64,000 nt of DNA. It comes from Rheinheimera texasensis DSM 17496. GTDB taxonomy: Bacteria; Pseudomonadota; Gammaproteobacteria; Enterobacterales; Alteromonadaceae. The stretch is taken from the NCBI RefSeq assembly GCF_000711985.1, contig NZ_JONU01000014.1, positions 62,001 to 126,000 on the forward strand. The letters are read 5' to 3'. Below, piece after piece: positions 50,790 through 61,418 of this stretch; the first letter of the stretch is position 1; each line of letters opens with the position of its first letter. The notes beneath the pieces are model-generated. The model saw only the letters and a program-made list of their open reading frames with translations. It searched no databases and had not been told where the DNA came from. Both the position numbers and the translations under genes were made by a program.

Positions 50790-51502
50790 CCACTGCTTTT
50801 AAACTGTTGATAGTCGATGACGAGCCACTGGCGCATCAGGTATTGCTGCATCACCTGGCGGCGCATGCTGATATGGTGGTTGCCGGCCACTGCTACAGTG
50901 CCGCTGAGGCGATGGCAATGCTGGCGCAACACCCCATAGATCTGATTTTGCTGGATATTCAGCTGCCGGTGCTAACCGGTCTACAGATGCTGCAGTTGCT
51001 GGCAAAGCCGCCGCAGGTGGTGCTGGTAACGGCTTATGCCGAATTTGCGCTCGATGGTTTTGCGCTGGATGTGACCGATTATCTGCTAAAGCCGGTCAGT
51101 GGTGAGCGGCTGGCTTCGGCACTGGACAAAGTTCGTCGGCGCGCCGGGCTGCCAGCGCCTGTGGCCACACCGGCAACTGTTGTGGGAAATGAACACATAG
51201 TGCTGAAAGTCGACCGCGAATTGCGCCGTTTTGAGCTGGCGTCGATTTGTTGTTTTGAAGGCTATGGCAATTACGTCAAAGTCTGGCAAGGCCAGCAGAT
51301 GACGCTGGCCAACACGACGTTAAAAGGGGTGATGGAGCAAACGGCGGCCGCTGGTTTTATCCAGGTGCATAAATCTTTTCTGGTCAATCCCAGCCATGTG
51401 CTTAGCCTCGACAGCCAGCTGTTAAAACTGAGCAACCAGCAGCAGATCCGTATCGGTGAAGCCTTTAAAGCACAAGCGCGGCGCATATTCACGCCGCGCT
51501 AA
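50786..51502 (+). CDS. LytTR-family response regulator
   Basis: A 238-residue regulator: receiver domain (LLIVDDEPLAHQVLL, phospho-acceptor Asp in ILLDIQLPV, Lys in DYLLKPVS), then a LytTR DNA-binding domain (ICCFEGYGNYVKVW, FIQVHKSFLVNPSHVLSL, QQIRIGEAFKAQARRIF). GGAG lies 6 bases before the ATG, which overlaps the kinase stop. The likely target is the divergent exporter operon in the 216-base gap at 49044-49259, where I did not identify a clear direct-repeat operator. Confidence 0.94.
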   Translation: MTTAFKLLIVDDEPLAHQVLLHHLAAHADMVVAGHCYSAAEAMAMLAQHPIDLILLDIQLPVLTGLQMLQLLAKPPQVVLVTAYAEFALDGFALDVTDYLLKPVSGERLASALDKVRRRAGLPAPVATPATVVGNEHIVLKVDRELRRFELASICCFEGYGNYVKVWQGQQMTLANTTLKGVMEQTAAAGFIQVHKSFLVNPSHVLSLDSQLLKLSNQQQIRIGEAFKAQARRIFTPR

Positions 51503-51510
51503 GGTTGAAG

Positions 51511-53625
51511 TTATAACCAGGCCGCCAATAAACCCTGACGCCAGAACACCCAAACCGCAACCACGACCACCACTAAAATCAGCCACAAACCGGCGCTGCT
51601 TTTATGCTCAAAGGGGTCGGTCAGCGACCGGCTGGACCCTGATGGCAGGCTGGCCAAAGCGGTTAAGCGGGTACCAAAAGCAATGCTGAGTTTGGCGTTG
51701 GTATTGACCGCCCAGCCGTTGGCGTCCAGCAGCGGCGCCAGATTACGCGCCCGCAGTTTAAACCAGGCCATCAGCATAGACGGGCCGGAAATAAACAGAA
51801 TAACCCCCAAAAGTGCCAGCGGCATTTGCCACCAGACGAGGCCAAGGAAGCTGGTGACCACGGCTGCCAGCGCAGTGCCGATGGCGCCAATGGCTAAACC
51901 AATGGCAGCAAAAATACCGGCAAATTTCGCCACATCAAAAGGTGCGGCTGGTTTGGCCGGGGCAGGTGCTGCAGCGCTTTTCGCCGCATCACCAACGCCA
52001 GCTGCGCTCTGTGCTTCAATTTCTTTATCTTTGGCGGCGGCAAACTTCTGAATTTGCTCAGAAATCATCCGACCAATCCGCTGATACGGCGTAAAAAACG
52101 CTTCGCGGATACTGATTGGGTTGCTGACAATTTGGGTGACTGTCGCATCCCAGTCGACACCGGCACGGTCATAAAATACGCCGTTGCGGCCGACCATCAG
52201 ATTACCGGCATCACCGGCCGTCATGGCGGCGACGACCGATTTTTTCTCACCGTTGCTGCGCACACAATCCAGATATAACAGATACATGCCGCTTAAACCG
52301 GCCAGTTTGGCGTGCTTGCCGGCGTCATTGACGTTCAGGCATAAATCGCAGCTGCGCCCGTCGATGTAAAGCCGGCCATTTTGGAAAATCGCTGGTTTTT
52401 CTAAGCTGTAGAAGCTTTCAAAACTGACAAAGTTGCGCAGTAAATCGCGCAGGCTCAGCTGATAACGCACCAGCTTGTCGACGTCGAGGACAGATTCCGC
52501 TTCGGCTTGCTGCGCCAAATCGGCGTCAATTAAGGCGATGGCAGCCGCGACTGTCTCGCTGTGCAGACAGGCGCTCAGCACCTCCGGCGCGAGGTTCGCG
52601 ACCACTGTGGCCGGCTGCGCCGCTTTCCAGTCGGCATAAGGTTGTAAGGTGTTGCTCAGCAACTGCCAGTCGGCGCTGCTGATAGTGTCGACATTGCCCC
52701 ACAGGTTGCCGGCCAGCGACGCCAGACAAGCCAGCGCATCGGCCCATTGCGGATGCACACCCTGTGTCAGCGGCAACATGCCGCTGCTGTTGACGCTGGC
52801 GAGCGGCAAATGGCTGTCAGCGCTATTGCTGGCGTTTAAGAGCTGGCGTGACAGCGCGGCATAATCTTCGGCGCTGCCGTTCAGCGCCGCCGTGGCATTG
52901 GCGTCATAAGCGGCCAGCTGGCAGCGGATAAAATAGTCGGTCACTTTGGCGTGCAGGCTGCTGTGCAGCTGCCAGGCTTCGTCGGTCGCGTCCCCCAGCA
53001 CTTTGCTGACGGCCTCACCTTGTTGTTGCCATTGGCAGAATTCCTGGCCGGCAGCAACAAACTGGTCCAGTTGTTCACGGTTGATACCCGGCGCGCCGCT
53101 GCGGTCCGCGGTCTGTATGCCCAGCTCCAGCAGGGTGCTGATCAATTGTTTCAGCGCGTCAGTACCGGCCAGTTCGACCGTGATCACGCCGTCACCATTG
53201 AGCTGATCAGCCGGGAAAATCAGCGCTAAATCGGCGGTATCAGCTGTGGATAACGCGGTTGCATCGGGTTTGCCGAGGTTTTGTAAAATTCGTTTGGCGG
53301 AGGCCAGCAGTTTTTGTCCGGCTTCGCTTTGCGTGCAAATGGCGCTTAATGGCAGCTCAGTGCCGGTTAACAGCACTTCCGGCCGCTGCAGCACCGACAA
53401 GGCCCAGGCTACTGCCGCTTTGACTTCATCAATCCGCACCCGGCCATCATGGTCGTCGTCTAAATAAGCCATCATGCGCGGGTCGAGCTCCAGCCCTTTG
53501 ACAGGACAACTCAGCGCGGCCCACAGTTTTGGGTCCAGCGTTGGCAGCTGCTGCCAGTCTTCGATTTTGTCCAGCCGGACCTGATCAAAACCGCCGGAGC
53601 GGAAAAAACGCCATTGATGTGCCAT
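51511..53625 (-). CDS. EF-hand-containing membrane protein of unknown function
   Basis: A 704-residue protein. A canonical EF-hand loop DDDHDGRVRIDE occurs near residue 55 and a second weaker one, QLNGDGVITVE, near residue 135, so calcium binding is likely. The middle is mostly helical and Ala/Gln/Leu-rich. The C-terminal quarter has an Ala/Pro hinge, a helical hairpin (FAGIFAAIGLAIGAIGTALAAVV, WWQMPLALLGVILFISGP) and a final helix LWLILVVVVVAVWVFW. No signal peptide is seen, so the large N-terminal part is likely cytoplasmic. Family not recognised. AAGGAA is 6 bases before the ATG at 53625. It is convergent with the LytTR gene, only 8 bases apart. Confidence 0.8.
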   Translation of the reverse strand: MAHQWRFFRSGGFDQVRLDKIEDWQQLPTLDPKLWAALSCPVKGLELDPRMMAYLDDDHDGRVRIDEVKAAVAWALSVLQRPEVLLTGTELPLSAICTQSEAGQKLLASAKRILQNLGKPDATALSTADTADLALIFPADQLNGDGVITVELAGTDALKQLISTLLELGIQTADRSGAPGINREQLDQFVAAGQEFCQWQQQGEAVSKVLGDATDEAWQLHSSLHAKVTDYFIRCQLAAYDANATAALNGSAEDYAALSRQLLNASNSADSHLPLASVNSSGMLPLTQGVHPQWADALACLASLAGNLWGNVDTISSADWQLLSNTLQPYADWKAAQPATVVANLAPEVLSACLHSETVAAAIALIDADLAQQAEAESVLDVDKLVRYQLSLRDLLRNFVSFESFYSLEKPAIFQNGRLYIDGRSCDLCLNVNDAGKHAKLAGLSGMYLLYLDCVRSNGEKKSVVAAMTAGDAGNLMVGRNGVFYDRAGVDWDATVTQIVSNPISIREAFFTPYQRIGRMISEQIQKFAAAKDKEIEAQSAAGVGDAAKSAAAPAPAKPAAPFDVAKFAGIFAAIGLAIGAIGTALAAVVTSFLGLVWWQMPLALLGVILFISGPSMLMAWFKLRARNLAPLLDANGWAVNTNAKLSIAFGTRLTALASLPSGSSRSLTDPFEHKSSAGLWLILVVVVVAVWVFWRQGLLAAWL

Positions 53626-53901
53626 GTAACTTTCCTTATGAAATGACGCGCCGAAGCCAAACCCAGGCGGCGCCGGAAGCAGAAACTTTAATATTTCATT
53701 GTTTACTCGGGGCTGCAACCGGAAGTGGCTGTTAAGGCAGTACAAACCAGCGAAAAATGCGGACGCCTTGGTGTGAGTCAGTTTAAGGGCTGTTGGCGAA
53801 CATGTTTATTTAAAGAAAATGCTAAGTAAATTAATGCATTCTGCAGATTATTGATTTGGTACTCTGATGCGAAGGCAATGGCACAACTGGTGGAAAAAAG
53901 T

Positions 53902-54816
53902 ATGGGTCGTGATCGGTATTTTTTGTATTTGTTTGTCTGCAGCTGCTTTGCTGTTGGCGTGAATGCGGCCACAGAGCCCGGTCTGGCGAGTGGCTGGCGC
54001 TATCTGCAGCAACACAGCATGTCGGAGTTGCAAAGCCAGCAGCAAGCGCTGCAACAGCGCTTTGCCCGGCTCAATGCTGCAGAAGCCGGGCAGCTGCTGG
54101 CACTGGAGTTAGCCTTGCAGTCGGCGGATCAGGCTGACTACCAGGCGAACCTGCAACAAGTGCAGCAAGCCGTCGCAGCCTATCAGGCTTCGGTGCAGCA
54201 AATCGAAGCTGGTTGGGTTCGGGCAGACTGGCTTAATAACCGTTGGCTGCGGTTGCGGGCCGACGCAAAAACCGCTGCGGAACAGCAATTATTTATCCGG
54301 ACTTTTCTTGAGCAATTTGAACCGGAACCAGACTTAGCCGCCAAACTACACAAAGCTTTTGCGGTGGCGTTGCAACCGGTCAAACAGCAAATATACCGGC
54401 AAAATCAACGCTGGTTACAACAACAATTGCAAGCAGCCGGTTGGTTTGATATTTCGAAAACCTCAGCGGACGCGTCGCAGGCGGCCTGGCTGATGGTGCA
54501 ACATGCCGATTGGGACCCGCAATGGCAGCAGCAAGTGCTGCAGTTACTGCAACCCAAGGTAAAACAAGGCGAATTTCAGCCGCGTTATTTCGCGTATCTG
54601 GCCGACCGGGTCGCGATCAATACCGGGCAGCTACAGCTTTATGGCACTCAGGGGGCTTGTGATAACCTGTCCGGGCAATGGCAACCATTTGCAGTGGCAA
54701 ATGCGGCGCAACTGGATTTAAAACGGCAAGAGATGGAACTGGAACCAATCGGGCAATATCGGGCGAAATTTCGTTGTAAGACTACCAAGCCGAAGCCGCA
54801 GTCTCCTTCAAAGTAG
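53902..54816 (+). CDS. DUF6624-like secreted protein
   Basis: A 304-residue protein with signal peptide MGRDRYFLYLFVCSCFAVGVNA. A Gln/Ala-rich coiled coil spans the first half. The C-terminal half contains AAWLMVQHADWDPQWQQQVLQLL and DRVAINTGQLQLYGTQ, the pattern seen in DUF6624 proteins, followed by a Cys pair (GACDNLSGQW, FRCKTT). The start is uncertain; ATGs at 53851, 53878 and 53902 are in frame and the last begins the signal peptide. Function unknown. No gene or clear signal is seen in the 276 bases before it. Confidence 0.75.
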   Translation: MGRDRYFLYLFVCSCFAVGVNAATEPGLASGWRYLQQHSMSELQSQQQALQQRFARLNAAEAGQLLALELALQSADQADYQANLQQVQQAVAAYQASVQQIEAGWVRADWLNNRWLRLRADAKTAAEQQLFIRTFLEQFEPEPDLAAKLHKAFAVALQPVKQQIYRQNQRWLQQQLQAAGWFDISKTSADASQAAWLMVQHADWDPQWQQQVLQLLQPKVKQGEFQPRYFAYLADRVAINTGQLQLYGTQGACDNLSGQWQPFAVANAAQLDLKRQEMELEPIGQYRAKFRCKTTKPKPQSPSK

Positions 54817-54957
54817 AAAGTAATTGCACAAAGGGGGGCGCGGCAAGGTGCGCGGATGTTGTTGCTCATCTCTGGCAACAGAGCCACAGCAGTGAGCGCC
54901 TCGTTCAATCCACCCGATGATATGGCGGCTGTCGTGCCAGCCGCCATACTCTGCTGA

Positions 54958-57789
54958 TTATCCCCGCGCCAGCAACGGTTTCAGATACTGCCCGGTATAA
55001 GATTTCTCACAAGCCGCCACTTGTTCCGGCGTGCCGGCGATGAGGATTTCGCCGCCACCGCTGCCGCCTTCCGGGCCTAAGTCGACGATCCAGTCGGCGG
55101 TTTTAATCACATCTAAGTTGTGTTCAATCACCACCACGGTATTGCCGGCATCGCGCAGCGTGTGCAGCACGTTCAGCAGTTGTTGAATATCGTAGAAGTG
55201 CAGACCTGTGGTCGGCTCGTCGAGGATATACAGGGTTTTACCGGTGTCGCGTTTACTCAGTTCGCGCGCCAGTTTAACGCGCTGCGCTTCGCCGCCCGAC
55301 AGCGTAGTGGCCGACTGGCCGAGCGTGATATAGGTCAGGCCCACATCCATCAGAGTTTGTAATTTGCGTGAAATCGCCGGGATGCTGTCGAAGAAAGCCC
55401 GCGCATCTTCTACCGTCATTTCCAGTACTTCGTGGATGTTTTTGCCTTTGTATTTCACTTCCAGCGTTTCGCGGTTGTAGCGTTTGCCTTTACAAACATC
55501 ACAAGGTACGTACACGTCGGGCAGGAAATGCATTTCTACCTTTAATACGCCGTCGCCCTGACAAGCTTCACAGCGCCCGCCTTTGACGTTAAAGCTGAAG
55601 CGGCCCACCTGATAACCGCGGGAACGTGCTTCCTGAGTGCCGGCGAATAAATCCCGTACTGCGGTGAAAATGCCGGTATAAGTGGCCGGGTTCGAGCGCG
55701 GGGTGCGGCCGATTGGGCTCTGGTCGATGTCGACGCATTTATCAAAATGCTCCAGGCCTTCGATAGCGCGGTGCGGCGCCGGGTCGTCGCCCTCGCCTTT
55801 GTTCAGCACTTTGTGTGCGACGCGGAATAATGTGTCGTTGATCAGCGTCGATTTGCCTGAGCCGGACACGCCGGTGATACAGGTCAGCACGCCAAAAGGA
55901 ATGGTTAAATCGACGTTCTTCAGGTTATTGCCGGTGGCGCCCAATACTTTGAGTTCTTTGCCTTTTTTACCTTTGTGTCGCGTCTCTGGCACCGCGATTT
56001 TACGGGTGCCGGATAAATACTGGCCGGTCAGTGAATCTGGCGCCGCTTCGATATCGGCCAGCGTGCCCTGCGCGACTATATTGCCGCCATGCACGCCGGC
56101 GCCCGGACCTATGTCGATGATATGGTCGGCGAGGCGCACTGCGTCTTCGTCGTGCTCGACCACAATCACGGTATTGCCCAAATCACGCAGGTGCGTCAGG
56201 GTGCCCAATAAGCGGTCGTTGTCTCGCTGGTGTAAACCAATCGATGGCTCGTCCAATACATACATCACGCCGACCAAACCGGCGCCGATTTGGCTCGCCA
56301 GGCGAATCCGCTGCGCTTCGCCGCCGGATAAGGTCTCGGCGCTGCGCGACAGATTGAGATAATTCAGGCCAACGTTAACCAGAAACATCAGCCGGTCCTG
56401 AATTTCTTTAAGTACTTTTTCGGCGATTTTGGCTTTTTGCCCGGTCAGCGTCAGCTCAGTAAAAAAGCGGTGGCAGTCGCCAATCGACAGCTCGACGATT
56501 TTCGGTAAATTGGTTTTGCCGATAAACACATGACGTGCTTCTTCACGCAAGCGCGAACCGTCACAGACCGGGCAAGTGGTGGTGGCGAGATATTTCGCCA
56601 GCTCTTCGCGTACCGCATTGGATTCAGTTTCGTGATAACGCCGCTCCATATTCGGCAAAATGCCTTCAAACGGATGTTTGCGCAGCACGATGTCGCCACG
56701 GTCATTTAAGTATTTAAATTCAATCTCTTTGCGCCCGCTGCCGCTTAAAATCGCTTGTTGCTGCTCGGGTTTCAGGCTCTGAAACGGCGCGTCGACATCA
56801 AAACCATAATGCTCGGCTAAGGATTTCAGCATCTGGAAATAATAGAAATTGCGTTTATCCCAGCCGCGAATCGCGCCGCCGGCCAGGCTTAAGCTGGCAT
56901 CGACAATCACTTTATTGGCGTCGAAATATTGTTTCACACCAAGGCCGTCACAGGCGGTACAGGCACCGGCCGGGTTGTTAAAGGAAAATAACCGCGGCTC
57001 CAGCTCGGCCATCGAATAACCGCAGGTTGGGCAGGCGAAATTGGCGGAGAAAATCAGTTCTTCAGCCGACGGGTCGTCCATTGACGCCACTTTGGCAATA
57101 CCGCCGGATAATTCCAGCGCAGTTTCAAAACTTTCGGCCAGCCGCTGTTTGATGTCGTCGCGCACTTTGATCCGGTCAATCACCACTTCGATGGTGTGTT
57201 TTTTGTGCAGGTCGAGCTTTGGCGGATCAGACAAATCGCAGACTTCGCCATTAATGCGGGCGCGGATATAACCTTGTGCCGCCAGGTTTTCCAGCGTTTT
57301 GACGTGTTCCCCTTTGCGATCTTGCACCACAGGCGCCAGTACCATTAATTTGCTGCCTTCCGGAAATGACACCACTTTGTCGACCATTTCGCTGATGGTT
57401 TGCGCCGCCAGCGGCAGGTTGTGCGTCGGGCAGCGCGGTTCCCCAACGCGGGCGAATAACAGTCGCAAATAGTCGTAAATTTCGGTGATAGTACCGACGG
57501 TAGAACGCGGATTGTGTGACGTGGATTTTTGTTCAATTGAAATCGCCGGCGACAGGCCTTCGATATGGTCCACGTCCGGCTTTTCCATCAGGCTGAGGAA
57601 CTGGCGGGCGTAGGCTGACAAAGATTCGACATAACGGCGCTGGCCTTCGGCGTACAGCGTATCAAAGGCCAAAGAGGATTTGCCGGAGCCAGACAAACCG
57701 GTGATCACAATCAGTTTATCGCGCGGGATTTCCAGCGAGATATTCTTCAGGTTGTGAGTACGGGCGCCGCGGATATCGATTTTATTCAT
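54958..57789 (-). CDS. uvrA: Excinuclease ABC subunit A
   Basis: A 943-residue DNA-damage sensor of nucleotide excision repair. Two ABC ATPase modules are present (Walker [10 protein letters not shown] and GVSGSGKST, two LSGGEAQR signatures, Walker [11 protein letters not shown] and [10 protein letters not shown]). Zinc modules CPTCGYS ... CTACDG and CEACQGDG ... CDVCKG hold the metals that contact DNA and UvrB. Length and order match E. coli UvrA. The ATG at 57789 is chosen; a GTG one codon earlier is in frame. A perfect LexA box lies 91 bases upstream, so the gene is SOS-induced. Confidence 0.98.
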   Translation of the reverse strand: MNKIDIRGARTHNLKNISLEIPRDKLIVITGLSGSGKSSLAFDTLYAEGQRRYVESLSAYARQFLSLMEKPDVDHIEGLSPAISIEQKSTSHNPRSTVGTITEIYDYLRLLFARVGEPRCPTHNLPLAAQTISEMVDKVVSFPEGSKLMVLAPVVQDRKGEHVKTLENLAAQGYIRARINGEVCDLSDPPKLDLHKKHTIEVVIDRIKVRDDIKQRLAESFETALELSGGIAKVASMDDPSAEELIFSANFACPTCGYSMAELEPRLFSFNNPAGACTACDGLGVKQYFDANKVIVDASLSLAGGAIRGWDKRNFYYFQMLKSLAEHYGFDVDAPFQSLKPEQQQAILSGSGRKEIEFKYLNDRGDIVLRKHPFEGILPNMERRYHETESNAVREELAKYLATTTCPVCDGSRLREEARHVFIGKTNLPKIVELSIGDCHRFFTELTLTGQKAKIAEKVLKEIQDRLMFLVNVGLNYLNLSRSAETLSGGEAQRIRLASQIGAGLVGVMYVLDEPSIGLHQRDNDRLLGTLTHLRDLGNTVIVVEHDEDAVRLADHIIDIGPGAGVHGGNIVAQGTLADIEAAPDSLTGQYLSGTRKIAVPETRHKGKKGKELKVLGATGNNLKNVDLTIPFGVLTCITGVSGSGKSTLINDTLFRVAHKVLNKGEGDDPAPHRAIEGLEHFDKCVDIDQSPIGRTPRSNPATYTGIFTAVRDLFAGTQEARSRGYQVGRFSFNVKGGRCEACQGDGVLKVEMHFLPDVYVPCDVCKGKRYNRETLEVKYKGKNIHEVLEMTVEDARAFFDSIPAISRKLQTLMDVGLTYITLGQSATTLSGGEAQRVKLARELSKRDTGKTLYILDEPTTGLHFYDIQQLLNVLHTLRDAGNTVVVIEHNLDVIKTADWIVDLGPEGGSGGGEILIAGTPEQVAACEKSYTGQYLKPLLARG

Positions 57790-57879
57790 CACAGTCTCTG
57801 TTTATGGCCTTGGGATCGGGCGGAAGCTATATGGCTAAGGATGCTGCCCGGATCAATGCTGCAGAAGGATAAGCAGGAA

Positions 57880-57895
57880 CTGTATATAAATACAG
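57880..57895. promoter_or_regulatory. LexA (SOS) box upstream of uvrA
   Basis: CTGTATATAAATACAG matches CTGT-N8-ACAG perfectly. It lies in the 222-base divergent region between uvrA and a diguanylate cyclase gene and can serve either or both. Confidence 0.85.
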
Positions 57896-58011
57896 ATGTT
57901 TTCGCAAGTCTCAGGCCGGTGAAAAACCAGCCTGAGCCAATGGTCGAATCGGTTTGCAATTGTTGCAGGCAAAGCCTAAGGTGAATTGTTAACGCTTTTT
58001 CTGCAGGCAGT

Positions 58012-59148
58012 ATGACCACCGAACAAATTTACACTTTAGCGATGATGCAACTGGCGTTGGTGATTCTAATCGCCAGTACCCGGGTTGCACCTCCGCAGTC
58101 GGGAGTGCGTAGCTTACGGTTGTTTCAACTGGCGATGGCTTGTGATGCATTAAGTTGGTTTTTTTATCTGTGGCCAATTCATCCGATCTTGTTGTTCTGT
58201 TCCAGTCTGGCTGCTGCGACCAACTTCTGGTTGATTCTGGCATTTGCATTGGCGCGTTGTGATTTGAAAGTGCATTGGTCGCTGTTGTGGCCCATGGTCG
58301 TATTGCAGGCTGGTATTTACACCCAGTTAAATCTGAACGGCATGGGGTATGCGTCATTGCATTTTATGACTCTGGTCACTGCCTGTGTGACTTTTCCCGT
58401 CGCCTGGTTGTTCTGGTTTAAAAAACCAAACCGCACAGTATCTGACCAAGGTTTTGCCCTGGTCATGCTGAGTTGGTTTTTGATTTGTGTCTTACGCACT
58501 GTCACCCTAGAAATCCACGAAGACTGGATTTTATCCGGTTATCTGGTGTCGCAGGTTTTATGGCCCGGCATCATGGCGGCATATGGTTTGTTTGTGATCA
58601 CTGGTTATCTTGAAGAAACGCAACAACGGTTGCGGGCTGAGGCAGTGCAGGACCCGTTGACCGGGCAGCTCAACCGGCGGGGTCTGAATGAGGCGGTGGC
58701 AGGTTGTCTGAATTACCTGCAACGCAATCAGCAGCCGGCGGCATTACTGATGATAGATCTGGACCACTTTAAGCGCGTCAACGACCAATTTGGTCACGAA
58801 GGTGGTGATCTGGTGTTAGTACAAACCGCCAAAGCCATCAAAGCCATGCTGCGGCAAAGTGATGTGCTGGCGCGTTTTGGCGGCGAAGAGTTTTTGATTT
58901 TTCTGCCGTCAGCTAATCGTGACATGGCCCAGCGCACTGCTGAACGTTTATTGGAAGGCGTCCGTCAGCTGCAATGGCCGGCGTCGATGCCGGAAGATTA
59001 TCAGCTGACTATCAGCATTGGAGTGAGTGTATTTGGCCCGGATTATGACTTTGCCCGCACGCTGCGACTCGCAGATCAGGCGTTGTATCGTGCCAAGCAA
59101 AATGGCCGCGATCGCATCGAATTCGCCGGGATAGCTGCCGACTATTAA
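58012..59148 (+). CDS. Membrane diguanylate cyclase (GGDEF)
   Basis: A 378-residue c-di-GMP synthase. About six N-terminal helices (residues ~5-200, e.g. LAMMQLALVILIAS, FALVMLSWFLICVLRTV) form a membrane sensor, followed by a GGDEF domain with DPLTGQLNRRGLNE, RFGGEEF and LRLADQALYRAKQNGRD. GGEEF is intact and RQSD five residues before it is a complete I-site, so the enzyme is probably active and feedback-inhibited. AGG is 5 bases upstream of the ATG. It takes the position that ssb occupies in E. coli, divergent from uvrA across the SOS box, so DNA-damage control of c-di-GMP is possible. Confidence 0.93.
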   Translation: MTTEQIYTLAMMQLALVILIASTRVAPPQSGVRSLRLFQLAMACDALSWFFYLWPIHPILLFCSSLAAATNFWLILAFALARCDLKVHWSLLWPMVVLQAGIYTQLNLNGMGYASLHFMTLVTACVTFPVAWLFWFKKPNRTVSDQGFALVMLSWFLICVLRTVTLEIHEDWILSGYLVSQVLWPGIMAAYGLFVITGYLEETQQRLRAEAVQDPLTGQLNRRGLNEAVAGCLNYLQRNQQPAALLMIDLDHFKRVNDQFGHEGGDLVLVQTAKAIKAMLRQSDVLARFGGEEFLIFLPSANRDMAQRTAERLLEGVRQLQWPASMPEDYQLTISIGVSVFGPDYDFARTLRLADQALYRAKQNGRDRIEFAGIAADY

Positions 59149-59233
59149 AGGCCTGTGGTACAATCCGCCACTCTTTTGCTGCCCGCCTTTTCTGCTGCGG
59201 GTACTGCCTGAATCGACTTGAGATCCATCAGAT

Positions 59234-60592
59234 ATGCAACATTTAACCGCACTGGAACGGCGGGCCGCGATTTCGCTGGCGCTGGTTTTTGCGTTCCGTA
59301 TGCTGGGCCTGTTTATGCTGATCCCGGTTTTTGCCATCTACGGCAAAGACTTAGTTGGTTTTTCCCCGGTCTGGATTGGGCTTGCCATTGGTGCTTACGG
59401 CCTGACCCAGGCGGTGTTACAAATCCCGATGGGCTGGTTGTCGGACCGGATTGGCCGCATGCCGGTGATGCTGCTGGGCTTGACCTTGTTTGCGGTGGGC
59501 TCTGTGGTCGCAGCGTTGGCAGAATCTGTCTATGGCGTGACTTTGGGCCGTATTTTACAAGGCATGGGCGCCATTTCCGGCGCGGTGCTGGCCTTAGCGG
59601 CGGATGTAACCCGCGAAGAACAGCGCCCCAAAGTGATGGCAGTGATTGGCGCCACTATCGGTTTATCTTTCGCTGTGTCGATGATTGCCGGCCCGGCGCT
59701 GGCTGCCATCGGCGGCTTAAGTGCCATTTTCTGGTTTACCGCCGCGCTGGCGCTGGTCGGCATTGTCATAGTGCTGACGCTGGTACCAAAAACGCAGCAA
59801 CAGGCTATCGATAGTGAAGCCCTGGCCCGGCCCGGTTTTATCTGGCAATTATTCTGTCACCCGCAACTGCGGTTATTAAATCTGGGTGTGCTGGTGCTGC
59901 ACCTGCTGCTGACCGCAATTTTTGTCGTGGTTCCGGCGCAATTGCTGGCGGACGGCTTAGCAGCGCCACAGCACTGGCAAGTCTATCTGCCGGTGTTTGT
60001 CGCGGCTTTTGTGCTGATGGTGCCACTGATGATTGTTTCGATGCGCCGCCAACAGGAAAAAGGCTATTTTTTATTCGCCATCGGCTTGCTGATTGTAAGT
60101 TTATTGTTAATGATAAATGGCGAGCTCTGGCCATTAGCCATAGCGCTGCTGGTGTTTTTCACCGGATTTAACTATTTAGAGGCCAGTATGCCAGCGCTGG
60201 TGTCGCGTATTGCTCCCGCTGGACAAAAAGGCACTGCGATGGGCATTTATGCCAGTCTGCAGTTTTTTGGCGCCTTTTTAGGCGGGGTGTTGGGTGGCAG
60301 TATTTCTGGTCAGTTTGGCGCTGCCAGCTTGTTTGCCCTTGCCGGCGGAATTGGTTTAATATGGTTTTTTCTGGCTACGCGCATGCAAGTCCCGCAGCGG
60401 GCCCAACGCTTGTCTTATAAGGTTTCCGGCGTCGATGACGCTGCAGCCAAAACGCTGGTCCGCCAGCTCAGCAGCCTCGATGGCGTGCTGGAAGCGACAG
60501 TTGTCGTCAACGAACAACGCTGTTATTTAAAAGTCAGCTCCGCCGGTTTTGACCCGCAACAGGTTGAAGCTTTGCTGAGTCGTCACAGTTAA
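59234..60592 (+). CDS. YajR-type MFS transporter with C-terminal soluble domain
   Basis: A 452-residue proton-coupled transporter. Twelve helices include motif [14 protein letters not shown] and the [20 protein letters not shown] signature of helices 4-5. The last ~70 residues form a soluble ferredoxin-like YAM domain ([33 protein letters not shown]) as in E. coli YajR; the substrate is unknown. It precedes ssb by 8 bases, so the two are co-transcribed. The ribosome-binding site is weak (TTGAGA). Confidence 0.9.
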   Translation: MQHLTALERRAAISLALVFAFRMLGLFMLIPVFAIYGKDLVGFSPVWIGLAIGAYGLTQAVLQIPMGWLSDRIGRMPVMLLGLTLFAVGSVVAALAESVYGVTLGRILQGMGAISGAVLALAADVTREEQRPKVMAVIGATIGLSFAVSMIAGPALAAIGGLSAIFWFTAALALVGIVIVLTLVPKTQQQAIDSEALARPGFIWQLFCHPQLRLLNLGVLVLHLLLTAIFVVVPAQLLADGLAAPQHWQVYLPVFVAAFVLMVPLMIVSMRRQQEKGYFLFAIGLLIVSLLLMINGELWPLAIALLVFFTGFNYLEASMPALVSRIAPAGQKGTAMGIYASLQFFGAFLGGVLGGSISGQFGAASLFALAGGIGLIWFFLATRMQVPQRAQRLSYKVSGVDDAAAKTLVRQLSSLDGVLEATVVVNEQRCYLKVSSAGFDPQQVEALLSRHS

Positions 60593-60606
60593 TCAGGAGA
60601 ATGCGC

Positions 60607-61287
60607 ATGGCGCGTGGAATTAATAAAGTCATTTTGATCGGTAACTTAGGTGCAGATCCTGAAGTTCGTTACATGCCAACCGGCGGTGCTGTGGCCAATA
60701 TCACCATTGCGACTTCAGAATCCTGGACTGACAAACAGACCAATGAGAAAAAAGAACAGACCGAATGGCACCGTGTGGTGATCTATCAGCGTCTGGCCGA
60801 GATCGCCGGTGAATACCTGCGTAAAGGCAGCAAAGTCTATATCGAAGGTCGTCTGCGCACACGTAAATGGCAGGATCAGCAAGGTGTAGAGCGTTACACC
60901 ACTGAAATCATCGCTAACGAACTGCAGATGTTAGACGGCCGTGGCGAAGGCCAGGGCGCGCAAATGGGTGGCGCACCAGGCGCCGGTGCTGCCATGGGCG
61001 GTGCCGCTATGGGTGGTATGGCCGCGCCGGCACAAGCTTATCAGGCGCCACAAAACCGCGCACCGCAAGCCGCGCCTGCTGCCCAGCAAAATTACAACCG
61101 AGCCCCGGCAGCGCAACAAGGCTTTAACCAGCCGGCACCAGCTGCGCCAGCCTACAATCAGGCTCCGGCTCAACCGGCCTACAATCAGCCACAGCAAGGT
61201 TTTAACCAGCCACAACAAGGCGGTTTTGGCCAACAACGCGGCCCGATGGAACCACCAATCGATTTCGATGATGATATTCCGTTCTGA
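60607..61287 (+). CDS. ssb: Single-stranded DNA-binding protein
   Basis: A 226-residue SSB. The OB fold ([22 protein letters not shown] to [10 protein letters not shown]) covers residues 1-110, an unusually long Gly/Ala/Pro/Gln-rich linker with repeated FNQPQQ and YNQAP follows, and the tip [11 protein letters not shown] binds partner proteins. AGGAG is 7 bases before the ATG at 60607, which gives the family start; an ATG at 60601 is too close. It is the last gene of the MFS-ssb unit and is followed by a terminator. There is no LexA box directly upstream. Confidence 0.98.
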   Translation: MARGINKVILIGNLGADPEVRYMPTGGAVANITIATSESWTDKQTNEKKEQTEWHRVVIYQRLAEIAGEYLRKGSKVYIEGRLRTRKWQDQQGVERYTTEIIANELQMLDGRGEGQGAQMGGAPGAGAAMGGAAMGGMAAPAQAYQAPQNRAPQAAPAAQQNYNRAPAAQQGFNQPAPAAPAYNQAPAQPAYNQPQQGFNQPQQGGFGQQRGPMEPPIDFDDDIPF

Positions 61288-61318
61288 GCGCAGATTTAGC
61301 GTTTGAAGATTTTTAGTT

Positions 61319-61346
61319 AAAAAGCCCCGTATGTTCGGGGCTTTTT
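61319..61346 (+). terminator. Intrinsic terminator of ssb
   Basis: AAAAAGCCCCG and CGGGGCTTTTT form an 11-bp stem around TATGTT with a T-run. Confidence 0.92.
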
Positions 61347-61418
61347 ATTTGATCGTGCAAAACTCAGATCAGGTTACGCTACCCGGCGTTCACGTCCCTG
61401 GTGAACAGACCGCGACGA

